From NCBI GenBank assembly GCA_944323285.1, contig CALURV010000008.1, positions 62,001 through 126,000 of the forward strand: a stretch of DNA of 64,000 nt, given 5' to 3'. The translations under genes and the position numbers were made by a program. Positions 1 to 8,466 of the stretch are shown piece by piece. The notes under the pieces are model-generated. The model searched no databases. It worked only from the letters and a program-made list of their open reading frames with translations, and was not told where the DNA came from. Source of the stretch: Candidatus Gastranaerophilales bacterium (GTDB lineage Bacteria > Cyanobacteriota > Vampirovibrionia > Gastranaerophilales > Gastranaerophilaceae). How positions within the stretch are numbered: the first letter of the stretch is position 1; each line of letters begins with the position of its first letter.

Positions 1-500
1 ATATAATTCCTGATTATATGTCAGTAGCTGAACTTAAATATATTTTAGCAAGCCTTATAAAAGAAAAGGTTTCCATTAAAGATATCGTTTATATATTTGA
101 AAAAATAAATGATTTTGCAGATGAAACAAATAAAGAAGAACTGCTTGAAAGAATAAGAATTTCTCTTGCAAGACAAATAAGTAAATCATTGATTAATGAA
201 ACAGATAAAACAATTTATGCCTATGAACTATCAGAAAAAAGCATTGAATCTTTTATTGGCGAAAAAGCAAATGATGAAATTATCAGAATTGAAAGCAACA
301 AAATTGAAGAAATAATTAAATTAATAAAAGAAAAAGTAAATAAATATGCTCCAGACTCAAAAGAAATAGTTTTAATTGCACCAATGAAAATAAGGCATTT
401 AATTTATTTAATTTTATCTCAAATGCTCCCTAATATAAGGGTTGTTGCAAGAGAAGAATTAATATTTGAATATCCTCTGCAAATTGTTTGTTCAATTTAA
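1..500 (+). CDS. flhA: FlhA-family export gate protein, C-terminal part (5' end outside window)
   Basis: The frame is open from the window edge (codon phase begins at base 3) and reads IIPDYMSVAELKYILASLIK, so the ATG at base 18 is internal. The visible ~165 residues match the cytoplasmic C-terminal domain of FlhA/SctV: the SVAELKYIL...VSIKDIVYIFEKINDFA block, the ISLARQISKSL segment, a PDSKEIVLIAPMKIRHLIY strand-helix and the terminal QIVCSI, which resembles the family ending. FlhA forms the inner-membrane export gate of flagellar type III secretion and its cytoplasmic ring docks substrates. I cannot tell a flagellar from a non-flagellar secretion paralogue from this part alone. The stop codon lies directly against a degenerate copy of the dispersed repeat family. 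Confidence 0.8.
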   Translation, partial: IIPDYMSVAELKYILASLIKEKVSIKDIVYIFEKINDFADETNKEELLERIRISLARQISKSLINETDKTIYAYELSEKSIESFIGEKANDEIIRIESNKIEEIIKLIKEKVNKYAPDSKEIVLIAPMKIRHLIYLILSQMLPNIRVVAREELIFEYPLQIVCSI

Positions 501-620
501 TCAAGTATTACACTTGATTTCTATACTGATACAAGCTCGTTCAAAATAATGTTTTGGTTTCATCTTACAAAAATTCCATCACACTTTCAGCTTATTGTGA
601 ATTTTTCACCGATAAAATAA
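497..620 (+). repeat. Dispersed two-hairpin repeat, copy 1 (degenerate long form)
   Basis: This is the most diverged long copy. It starts at the flhA stop (taatcaagtattacacttg, compare taatctagtatcgcacttt in other copies), keeps the middle insert (ctgatacaagctcgttcaaa) and ends with the cagcttattgtgaattttt hairpin arm. It lies between convergent genes. Confidence 0.65.
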
Positions 621-650
621 AAAAGGGAAAGATTTTTTAATCTTTCCCTA
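613..650 (-). terminator. Rho-independent terminator of the 668-1576 gene
   Basis: An 11-bp perfect inverted repeat (agggaaagatt, bases 624-634, and aatctttccct, 639-649) has a TTTT loop. Read on the minus strand it is followed by a T-rich run. It lies just beyond the stop of the leftward gene. Confidence 0.85.
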
Positions 651-667
651 TTATCAGAAGAATATTT

Positions 668-1576
668 TTACTTTTTTTCTTGAGATTTATCAACATTTTC
701 TTTCTTATTTGCAAACATTTTTGAACTTATTTTATTTGCAATTGGAGTAATTACAACTGGACCTAAGTATCTATATATAATACCTAAGATTATAATTACC
801 TTTAGTTTATTAATACCTGGTAATATTTTGTCAGCTTCACCTCTGGCTGCTGCGGAATTATAAACATCATCAACAAGTCCTTTTACAGCTTCTTTAGCCT
901 TATCTGCATTACCTGCATTTTGAGTAATTGTATCTTTAACTGCATTTTGAACAGAAGCCAATTTATCTTGTGTAATTTGAAAGGCTTTTAATTTACCTTC
1001 CTCCCCAACAATACCTTTTAATTGACTAGCCATTTTAGATGAAACTTGTTCTATTCCTTCCTTTAATTCACTGCCTTTTTTACCCGCAACTTCAGCAACC
1101 TTCGTTAATAATTCATCTTTATTTGCTGCAGCTACTTTCTCTCCGATTTTAGTGTAAAAGCCTTTATGAGCTCCAAAATATTTTTCAGCTCCTTTCATAA
1201 CTACATCAGAAATTTTATCTTCAACCAAATAAGCACCAGCTGCTGAAACTCCTAATGTTAAAGTATCATTAATTAACATTTGAGGTTTTTGTTCTTTCTT
1301 TATTTTTTTATTTCTCAATGTATTAATCATATAAAAACCGGATAGAAGAACACTTTCTGCAACCATTACATGAGTAAATGTTCTATTTGAATTACTAAAT
1401 TTTTTAATAAATTTTTGAAATCCTTTATTAGCGACAACCTTTTCATAAAAACCTGATAATCCATTTACAACAGGTTGAGGAACAAAACCTTTAAATGACA
1501 TATCTTTTTGAGTTTGTCCTTTGTAATTTGATTGTTTTTTAGGATTATACCCTGATGTTATACTATTTATTTTCAT
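668..1576 (-). CDS. Lineage-type membrane protein with MKINSIT/FKG N-terminal tag (302 aa)
   Basis: Function is unknown. I place the start at 1576 (MKINSITSGYNPKK), because a GGGAG sits about 10 bases upstream and the first seven residues are identical to those of the next gene upstream; a longer frame to 1636 has no such support. The protein has YKG at residues 18-20 and FKG at 28-30, then hydrophobic helices near 70-84, 106-118 and 258-279. Between them is a Lys/Glu/Ala-rich helical stretch, and the tail is charged (KKENVDKSQEKK). It overlaps the end of the upstream gene by 14 bases, so the two are probably co-translated. It is likely membrane associated. The tag recurs on unrelated proteins in this window. 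Confidence 0.8.
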   Translation of the reverse strand: MKINSITSGYNPKKQSNYKGQTQKDMSFKGFVPQPVVNGLSGFYEKVVANKGFQKFIKKFSNSNRTFTHVMVAESVLLSGFYMINTLRNKKIKKEQKPQMLINDTLTLGVSAAGAYLVEDKISDVVMKGAEKYFGAHKGFYTKIGEKVAAANKDELLTKVAEVAGKKGSELKEGIEQVSSKMASQLKGIVGEEGKLKAFQITQDKLASVQNAVKDTITQNAGNADKAKEAVKGLVDDVYNSAAARGEADKILPGINKLKVIIILGIIYRYLGPVVITPIANKISSKMFANKKENVDKSQEKK

Positions 1577-2525
1577 GATTTGCCACTCCCGAAAAAGACT
1601 GGAATAGTGCTTTTTCATTACTATCTTGGAATACATTGTAATTTAACATTATTTGAGGATTTTGTTCCGGTGATTGCTTTTTCTCTGGTTTCTTTTGTCC
1701 TAACAACCCCAGCAATATAGGTACTAATGCGATTGTAATAGTTGCTCTTATCGGCATAAATACTGGCTGGAATAATTTATCTATTATATTTTTATTTGCT
1801 TTGGCATAATTATTAATAATTTGTTGTTCTTTTAAGGCATTTAATACTTTTTCTGATATGTCTGGAGCTTTTTCAGAAATCTGCTCTTTAAAAGTATTCT
1901 GTGCATGTTTACCTGCTTTTTGGAAAATAGAAAGATTGAGTTTCCCTCCTTCTGTTAAAGCATTAATTTGTTGGGCAAGATTCAAATCACGACCTTCAGT
2001 TGTTAATTTTTTAGAGAATTCAACTAATGCATCAACACCTTGCTTAACAATACCCTGTGATTTTTCTTTCATTGCTTGCGGCATATTAAACACCCCTTTA
2101 TTATTTGCAAGTTTTGTTGCCGCAGCTATTGGAGTCCCTATTAATGCAGTAGTTGCAAGTCCAACAAGACCTGATGAAACTGATTTAGCTGCCTGATAAG
2201 AACATTTTTCCTTATCTTCTTCATTTTTTGCCGTCGCCATTATTGTAATTGGTCTTAACCCGCAAGTAATAAGTATTGCAAATAAAGCCTCTGCTACTAA
2301 CGGATTATCGGAGGCAAAATTGGCTGCTTTATGAAGGAGAGGAACACCCCCCTTAAAATTCACACGACCATCAGAATTCATCTTGATGGTCGTGTTTATT
2401 TGGTCATTATTATTTTGTTTGTTATTATGTCGCTCGTACACACACTCTTTCATTCTGTGTCCGGAAGACCCTGCCCCCTTGGACTTAGAATAAATGCTTA
2501 ACGGTGTAATAGAATTTATTTTCAT
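1563..2525 (-). CDS. Lineage-type membrane protein with MKINSIT...NFKGG tag (320 aa)
   Basis: Function is unknown. The start at 2525 has a good ribosome binding site (ggaaagag) and gives MKINSITPL, matching the neighbour downstream. FKG lies at residues 57-59. The stretch between tag and FKG (residues 15-55) is longer than in the neighbour and unusually polar and Asn-rich, and its DNA contains a 12-bp perfect hairpin at 2362-2395. Hydrophobic segments lie near residues 77-96, 116-138 and 262-275. The sequence then runs into a Lys/Pro/Gln-rich linker (KKPEKKQSPEQNP). It forms a two-gene unit with the 668-1576 gene. It is probably a paralogue or partner of that gene, although similarity beyond the tag is weak by eye. 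Confidence 0.8.
   Translation of the reverse strand: MKINSITPLSIYSKSKGAGSSGHRMKECVYERHNNKQNNNDQINTTIKMNSDGRVNFKGGVPLLHKAANFASDNPLVAEALFAILITCGLRPITIMATAKNEEDKEKCSYQAAKSVSSGLVGLATTALIGTPIAAATKLANNKGVFNMPQAMKEKSQGIVKQGVDALVEFSKKLTTEGRDLNLAQQINALTEGGKLNLSIFQKAGKHAQNTFKEQISEKAPDISEKVLNALKEQQIINNYAKANKNIIDKLFQPVFMPIRATITIALVPILLGLLGQKKPEKKQSPEQNPQIMLNYNVFQDSNEKALFQSFSGVANHENK
2362..2395. repeat. 12-bp perfect inverted repeat inside a coding region
   Basis: The arms are acacgaccatca (2362-2373) and tgatggtcgtgt (2384-2395) with a 10-base loop. The element lies in codons about 44-55 of the 1563-2525 gene, just before the NFKGG motif. It is more GC-rich than its surroundings. Confidence 0.85.
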
Positions 2526-2715
2526 AATCTCTTTCCATTCATCCTTACACTTGTTCTAAAACCTAACAAAAATTAATTTGCTATTTAGAGTCTTAATCAT
2601 AACAAAAAAACATCATGTTTTTCAAAATATTATATATTTTTTTTAAATTTTTCCGCAAAAACTATTCATTTCTAGTAAAGACACAAATTAAAAAAACTTA
2701 ATATTTTTAAAAAAT

Positions 2716-4014
2716 TTAAATTCCAAAACAAATATATTTTAATCCCTTATTCTTTAACTGTACTTTATTATACTGATTTCTTCCATCAAAGATAACTTTA
2801 TCTTTAATTTTTGACTTTATTACATCAAAGTCAGGATGTCTGAATTCATTCCACTCAGTCAAAAGAATTAACGCATCAGCATTATCAAGTACTTCGTAAG
2901 CTGAACCTAAATACTCTATGGATTCTAAAAATATATTTTTTGCGCAATCCATTGCTTGCGGGTCATATGCCTTAACAATAGCACCATGCTCAATAAGTTT
3001 ATTAATAATTGTTATTGAAGGAGCTTCTCTCATGTCATTAGTCTTTGGTTTAAAAGACAAACCCCATATTGCAAATATTTTCCCTTTTATATTATTTTTA
3101 TAATATTGTAAAATTTTTTCTACAAACAACCTTCTTTGATTCTCATTAACCATTTTTGTTGCTTCTAATATATTACTGGAACATTCATTTTCTTTAGCAA
3201 CAGAAATTAAAGCACTGACATCTTTAGGAAAACAGCTGCCACCATAACCTATACCCGGAAACAAAAACTTATTTCCTATTCTTGTGTCTGTTGAAATACC
3301 AATTCTAACCTGCTCAATATCTGCACCAACTTTTGTACATATGTTTGCCATTTCATTAATAAAAGAAATTTTTGTTGCAAGAAATGCATTCGCAACATAT
3401 TTTGTCATTTCAGCAGATTTAACATCCATAAAAATCATTCTATTTGCTGTCTTAAAATAAGGAGCATATATTTCTTTCATTATATTTGATGCTTTTTCTG
3501 AGTTTGAACCTATAATAACTCTATCAGGAGAGAGAAAATCATCTACTGCTGCGCCTTGTTTTAAAAATTCAGGATTAGATACAACATCAAAAGGAACTTT
3601 TGCTATTGTTTTCATTATTTGATTTAATTTTTCTGCTGTTCCTACAGGAACTGTAGATTTATTTACTATAACTTTATATTCATTTAAATTTTCCGCTATT
3701 TGTTTTGCAACTTCAATTACAGCTTTTAAATCACAAGAACCGTCTTTATCTTGCGGTGTCGCAACCGCAATAAAACATACCTTTGATTCTTTTACTGCAT
3801 TCTTTAAATCAGTTGAAAAAAACAACCGATTCTCTTTTACGTTATTATTAATTAATTCTGAAAGTCCCGGTTCATATATTGGTATTATCCCTTTTTTCAA
3901 TTTTTCTATTTTTTCAATATTATTATCAACACAGATTACACTATTACCCATATCGGCAAGGCAAGTTCCTGCAACTAAACCAACATAACCTGTTCCTATT
4001 ATACAAATTTTCAT
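2716..4014 (-). CDS. ugd: UDP-glucose 6-dehydrogenase
   Basis: Oxidises UDP-glucose to UDP-glucuronate with two NAD+, supplying acidic sugars for the adjacent polysaccharide locus. The start at 4014 (MKICIIGTGYVGLVAG) is preceded by GGAGAG; the frame extends further upstream but without a binding site. Features run in family order: an N-terminal Rossmann motif GTGYVG, the KSTVPVGTA segment, the central helix, and the catalytic cysteine in GYGGSCFPKDV near residue 263. The C-terminal domain has WGLSFKPKTNDMREAPS. Length (432 aa) is normal. The gene is divergent from the phosphoesterase at 4237 and separated from the 6-18 kb locus by that gene. Confidence 0.93.
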   Translation of the reverse strand: MKICIIGTGYVGLVAGTCLADMGNSVICVDNNIEKIEKLKKGIIPIYEPGLSELINNNVKENRLFFSTDLKNAVKESKVCFIAVATPQDKDGSCDLKAVIEVAKQIAENLNEYKVIVNKSTVPVGTAEKLNQIMKTIAKVPFDVVSNPEFLKQGAAVDDFLSPDRVIIGSNSEKASNIMKEIYAPYFKTANRMIFMDVKSAEMTKYVANAFLATKISFINEMANICTKVGADIEQVRIGISTDTRIGNKFLFPGIGYGGSCFPKDVSALISVAKENECSSNILEATKMVNENQRRLFVEKILQYYKNNIKGKIFAIWGLSFKPKTNDMREAPSITIINKLIEHGAIVKAYDPQAMDCAKNIFLESIEYLGSAYEVLDNADALILLTEWNEFRHPDFDVIKSKIKDKVIFDGRNQYNKVQLKNKGLKYICFGI

Positions 4015-4078
4015 ATTAACTCTCTCCAAACGGCATTTTAGCATACTGAATTTTTTTAAGCAAAATTATAAGAACATA

Positions 4079-4161
4079 TTTAATCTAGTATCGCTCTTTG
4101 TTAGCGAGGATGACTCGGTAACAAAGTACTCACCTTTTGAAAACGCCTCTCGAAAAAATTA
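4079..4161 (+). repeat. Dispersed two-hairpin repeat, copy 2 (first hairpin inverted, second missing)
   Basis: Flanks match other copies (ctagtatcgct before, tactcaccttttgaaaacg after), but the hairpin between them reads gttagcgaggatgactcgg, the reverse complement of the usual ccgagtcatcctcgctaac. The copy stops at cgaaaaaatt, so the terminal hairpin is absent. It lies between divergent ugd and the 4237 gene. Confidence 0.85.
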
Positions 4162-4236
4162 TTATATAAATTATTTCACATTGTAAAACTACAAGAATAT
4201 ATAAACAATTTTTTTATGTTTGAACATTAACACTAT

Positions 4237-5886
4237 ATGAAAATTCAACCCATAAAATATCAAAATCAATCATTCAAAGCCGCAACAATAAACATAAATG
4301 CTTTTTCTGATACTCACGGCGAATTGTATCTTGCTAATAATGCCCTTGAAGAAATGCGAAACAGAAAAAAAGATATCTTTTGCCGAAATGAAAAAGGGAA
4401 AACAAATGTTTTAGCAATATGCGGCGATTGGTTTATGGATGGGGGCAGAAAAGGCTACAAAGCAAATCCTGATAAACCCCTTGCTATATTTCAATCTGAT
4501 ATATTTAATGAATTTATCTCTCAAATAAAAAAAATTGCAACAAACACAAATGTTTTATTTACGCCGGGCAATCATGAATTTGACGGTGGTGTTCCTTTAC
4601 TTGATGAAATTCTCGCCTCTCTTAATGCTGATACATTAATTACAAATCTTGATTTGGAAAATTCTTCCGGCTTTAAAAAGAGTATATCTAATAATAAAAT
4701 AATTAACGAAAAAGTTCTTGAAGTTGACGATGATAAAAATCCAAATCTCAAACATAAATTATTATTTCTTGGAGTAATTCCTGTTAACTTACAAATGTAT
4801 CAGAAAAATTTAAATGGAATTTCTCTTACTAATAATTCAACAAAACCGCAAGCTCTTGTAAAAAAAGAAGATTATGAAGAAACACTTCAATTGTGTAAGA
4901 GCAAAATAGAAAACTTTAAAGAAAATAATCCTAATGGTATAGTTATTGTTATGTGTCACACAGGAGTAGAATTTGCTGATAATCTTGCAAAGGAGGCTCC
5001 TGTTAATATTATCTTCGATGGGCATGAACATAAAAACGATATAAGAAGAGTAAATTCTACACCTATAATACCTCTTTTACAAAATTTCAAAAAAATTGTA
5101 AATGCCAAAATCAAAATAAATGATAACGGCGTTATAGAAAGTATAAGATTAAAAGATTTTAATCCGATAAATAATAAGAAAAAAGGTCCTTTATGCAGGT
5201 TTTATCATAAATTATTTAGAGAAGATTTAGAAAAAAGATATTCTGTTAAAACTAACTACTCTAATATTAAGTCGCTTGATATTAAAAATATAAGATCTCA
5301 AAATAACTATTTAGCTAATTTTGTAACAGATTCTATTTTGGAAGAACTTCAAAAAATAAACCCTGAAATTGATTTCTTTGCACTCAATGCTTCGGCAATA
5401 AGACATCCACTTAAAGTATCACAAAAAAAATCAATTTCTTCTTTTGATATTATGAATATTCTCGCAGGTATAAGAGAAGAAGACGGGCAAATAGTGACAA
5501 CAGATGTTTCTGGTTTACAACTTACATATATGGTTCTAGATAATTTACTATTTAATAAAGATTTACCACAAAAAAATCCTTTAATTCATTACGCGGGTTT
5601 ATCTGTAAATAGAACAAAACTGCTTGAAGAATATGAAAAAGGAGCTTCTTTAGAGCAACTATCTGCTTATATTATTAACTCTAAGACCAATGAACCAATA
5701 ATTCCTGATGCTGAATATAAAATGGCTAATGTTGAAAAATATTTTGATAAAAGTCAAAATCCTAAAATAAAATCATTAAAAAACAAGTCCAAAAAATTTG
5801 GTAATACTGTTCAAAATTTATTCAAAAAACATTTTGAAGACTCCAAAGATAACTTATTTGCAAAATGTGACGTAAGAATTTACTAA
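4237..5886 (+). CDS. Metallophosphoesterase / 5'-nucleotidase-like protein with MKIQPI...FKA tag
   Basis: Predicted calcineurin-like phosphoesterase joined to a 5'-nucleotidase C-terminal-like domain (549 aa). Metal-site motifs are visible in order: SDTHGE near residue 23, CGDWFMDGG, GNHEFDGG, CHTGVEF and FDGHEHKND (GxH type). The region from about 350 to 500 resembles the substrate-binding half of UshA-type enzymes (NYLANFVTDSILEEL, FFALNASAIRHP). UshA-type nucleotidases normally carry a signal peptide. This one lacks a hydrophobic leader and instead starts MKIQPIKYQNQSFKA, the tag seen on other proteins here. Substrate is unknown. No clear Shine-Dalgarno precedes the ATG. Confidence 0.8.
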   Translation: MKIQPIKYQNQSFKAATININAFSDTHGELYLANNALEEMRNRKKDIFCRNEKGKTNVLAICGDWFMDGGRKGYKANPDKPLAIFQSDIFNEFISQIKKIATNTNVLFTPGNHEFDGGVPLLDEILASLNADTLITNLDLENSSGFKKSISNNKIINEKVLEVDDDKNPNLKHKLLFLGVIPVNLQMYQKNLNGISLTNNSTKPQALVKKEDYEETLQLCKSKIENFKENNPNGIVIVMCHTGVEFADNLAKEAPVNIIFDGHEHKNDIRRVNSTPIIPLLQNFKKIVNAKIKINDNGVIESIRLKDFNPINNKKKGPLCRFYHKLFREDLEKRYSVKTNYSNIKSLDIKNIRSQNNYLANFVTDSILEELQKINPEIDFFALNASAIRHPLKVSQKKSISSFDIMNILAGIREEDGQIVTTDVSGLQLTYMVLDNLLFNKDLPQKNPLIHYAGLSVNRTKLLEEYEKGASLEQLSAYIINSKTNEPIIPDAEYKMANVEKYFDKSQNPKIKSLKNKSKKFGNTVQNLFKKHFEDSKDNLFAKCDVRIY

Positions 5887-6005
5887 TTTTTAAGATAATA
5901 ATATAAATTATTATTTAAATCTTAATAGAAATTAGACTATTTTCTTATATTAATATATTTTTGTTTGTTATATAATTTTTTTGATTATAAAACTAGGACT
6001 TAATA

Positions 6006-7364
6006 ATGCTTTCAAGGTCTATTTTTATTATGTTAATATTTGACATTTTAATTTTATTTATATCAACAAGTTTTTGGTATAAATATTTTAATTTACCTGA
6101 AAATTTATTCATTATATCAATAGCTCTCATTACAATAATAGGATTTATTGTTTTATTTCTAAAAGATAATTATAAAATCCGAGAATTTAATATTTCATCA
6201 AAGAATTATTATTTATTATTTGAAGGTATCTTTATTTTTCATGTTCCTTTATTAATATTTTTATTTACTATAAAGCACAATATACAAACATTGGAATTTA
6301 TTGGATTGAATATTCTAACTGTTTATATATTCTTAGCTGCTTATAGAAATTTATTTCACTTATATTTATTTAAATTAAAGAAAATAAAAAATGTCTTAAT
6401 AATAGGAACAAATAAAGAAGCTAAACTTATTGCAGATGAAATCATAAATAAAAAAGCACTAAAAATGGAAGTTATTGGTTTTGTTCAAGATAATGAAGAA
6501 GAAAATATAATAAAAGATTCCAATACAAAATTATTTGAACAAAGAAATTTAAAAGAAGTAATAAAAAACAATAATATAAATATCATAATTATTGCAATAA
6601 AACACAGAATGGAAGAATCTTTACTTACTAATTTTGTTAATAATATTCCAAAACAAGTTAAAATTTATAAAATGCCGGATTTTTATGAAATGGTTACAGG
6701 CAAATATTATGTAAGCAAAATGTCTATAAATTGGCTTTTTTATGATTTTATGAACAGCCGCTCAAACATATACAATTTTTGCAAGCGTACTTTTGATATA
6801 GTTTCTGCATTAATTATCTTGACAGTTACTGTCCCTATCCTCTTATACATAGGCATAAAAGTAAAAAATACAGATGGAGCAAGTGCAATATATACTCAAA
6901 ACAGAGTTGGTAAAGGCGGGAAAATATTTAAAGCATATAAATTGAGGACTATGTATGTTAATGATTATAAGCCAGAAGAGGGGAAAATAGAACATACAGA
7001 ATCTCAAGATGAAGATAACAGAGTTATTCCTTTCTGTAAATTCATAAGAAAGGCAAGACTTGATGAAATACCGCAAATGATAAATATTTTAAAAGGAGAA
7101 ATGTCTATTGTCGGTCCAAGATGCGAATGGGAAGATTTAGTAAAGATTTATTCTAAAGAAATTCCATATTATAAATGCAGACAATGGGTTAGAACAGGCT
7201 GGACGGGCTGGGCTCAAATAAATCAAGGACATTGCGTTTCAAATGATGATATAGCTGAAAAACTTCAATATGACTTGTATTATCTGAAACACAAAAATAT
7301 TATTTGGGAAATTGGGATATTAATTAAAGCTATTTTTCTAGCGCTTGGAGGCAGGCATGAATAA
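6006..7364 (+). CDS. Polyprenyl-phosphate sugar-1-phosphate transferase (initiating transferase, WbaP/WcaJ type)
   Basis: Starts the polysaccharide repeat unit by moving a sugar-1-phosphate from a nucleotide sugar to undecaprenyl phosphate at the inner membrane. The N-terminal third has about four to five membrane helices, followed by a nucleotide-binding-like domain (NVLIIGTNKEAKLIADEI, near residue 130). A further membrane helix (FDIVSALIILTVTVPILLYI) precedes the C-terminal catalytic domain, which has the KLRTM, RLDEIPQMINILKGEMSIVGPR and GWTGWAQI motifs. It is the first gene of the rightward locus. A -10-like TATAAT at 5971 may drive it. It overlaps the next gene by 8 bases. Confidence 0.9.
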   Translation: MLSRSIFIMLIFDILILFISTSFWYKYFNLPENLFIISIALITIIGFIVLFLKDNYKIREFNISSKNYYLLFEGIFIFHVPLLIFLFTIKHNIQTLEFIGLNILTVYIFLAAYRNLFHLYLFKLKKIKNVLIIGTNKEAKLIADEIINKKALKMEVIGFVQDNEEENIIKDSNTKLFEQRNLKEVIKNNNINIIIIAIKHRMEESLLTNFVNNIPKQVKIYKMPDFYEMVTGKYYVSKMSINWLFYDFMNSRSNIYNFCKRTFDIVSALIILTVTVPILLYIGIKVKNTDGASAIYTQNRVGKGGKIFKAYKLRTMYVNDYKPEEGKIEHTESQDEDNRVIPFCKFIRKARLDEIPQMINILKGEMSIVGPRCEWEDLVKIYSKEIPYYKCRQWVRTGWTGWAQINQGHCVSNDDIAEKLQYDLYYLKHKNIIWEIGILIKAIFLALGGRHE

Positions 7365-8466
7365 AACAAAGATTACCCATATTACAAGATATGCACATCC
7401 TCATATAGGTGGGATTGAAGCTGTTATATCTCAGATTAATGAAAGTTTGCCTGATGAACAATTTGAAAAAGAAGTTATTTGTTGTTCAAATACAGAAAAG
7501 TCTTCAATTGAAAATGGTGTAAAATATAATCGTTGCAAATTTTTATTTGAATTTGCAGCAAATACGATATCACCAGAATTTATATGGAAATTATCAAGAG
7601 TAAATACTGATATACTTCATTATCATATGCCATTTATTTTTGCTGTAATAGCACATTTTATTGCAAGACCAAAATATAAAAAACTATATATTACATATCA
7701 CGGTGCGATTGTTGGATATGATAAATATATGCGCCCTTTTTGGGGAATATATAAACATTTTTATAAAATAGCAGATAAAATTCATGTATTATCTCCTACA
7801 ATTATAAATAGTGACCCAATATTATCTGAGAATAAAGAAAAATGTGAAATAGTGCCTTTTGGTGTTGATTTAAAATTAGATTATAATCAAGAAGAAGTTA
7901 ATAAAATAAAAGAAAAATATAAAAATAAAAAAATTATTTTGGCAATTGGACGTCTGGTTAAATTTAAAGGTTTTCAATTTGTTATTGAAGCAATGAAAGA
8001 AGTAGATAATGCTATTTTACTAATAATCGGAGATGGACCATTAAAAAATGATTTCGAAACATATATAAAAGAAAATAATATAAAAGAAAAGGTTGTGTTA
8101 TTAGGAGCCATTTCTGATGAAAAAATAAAAAATAATTATATCAAAGCTTGTGACATATTCATATTATCCTCAATCAGAAAATCAGAATCATTTGGAATCG
8201 TTCAATTAGAAGCAATGCGTTTGGGCAAACCTATTATTAACACAAAATTAGGCACTGGTGTTAATTATGTTTCTATAGATGGTGAAACAGGGTTAACAGT
8301 AGAACCGAAAGAATCCAAAGAACTATCAAAAGCTATTAATAAATTACTACAAGATGATAATTTAAGAATAAACTTTGGAGAAAATTCACTTAAAAGAATA
8401 AAAGATATATTTAATATTAATATAATTAAAAACCAATACAAAAATCTATATGAGCTTGGAGAATAA
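7357..8466 (+). CDS. GT4-family glycosyltransferase
   Basis: Retaining glycosyltransferase of GT-B fold. The N-terminal domain begins MNKTKITHITRYAHPHIGG, with the glycine-rich acceptor loop HIGGIE. The C-terminal donor domain has AIGRLVKFKGFQFVIEAM and the E-x7-E signature ESFGIVQLEAMRLGKP. I chose the ATG at 7357 because ggaggcaggc directly precedes it, although the frame extends to 7345. It overlaps the priming transferase by 8 bases and the next gene by 17, as expected in a tight operon. Sugar specificity cannot be read from sequence. Confidence 0.88.
   Translation: MNKTKITHITRYAHPHIGGIEAVISQINESLPDEQFEKEVICCSNTEKSSIENGVKYNRCKFLFEFAANTISPEFIWKLSRVNTDILHYHMPFIFAVIAHFIARPKYKKLYITYHGAIVGYDKYMRPFWGIYKHFYKIADKIHVLSPTIINSDPILSENKEKCEIVPFGVDLKLDYNQEEVNKIKEKYKNKKIILAIGRLVKFKGFQFVIEAMKEVDNAILLIIGDGPLKNDFETYIKENNIKEKVVLLGAISDEKIKNNYIKACDIFILSSIRKSESFGIVQLEAMRLGKPIINTKLGTGVNYVSIDGETGLTVEPKESKELSKAINKLLQDDNLRINFGENSLKRIKDIFNINIIKNQYKNLYELGE

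Noticed and set aside
1858-2196. Open frame of 112 codons antisense to the 1563-2525 gene
   Set aside because: Overlaps fully with a better-supported gene and has no binding site.
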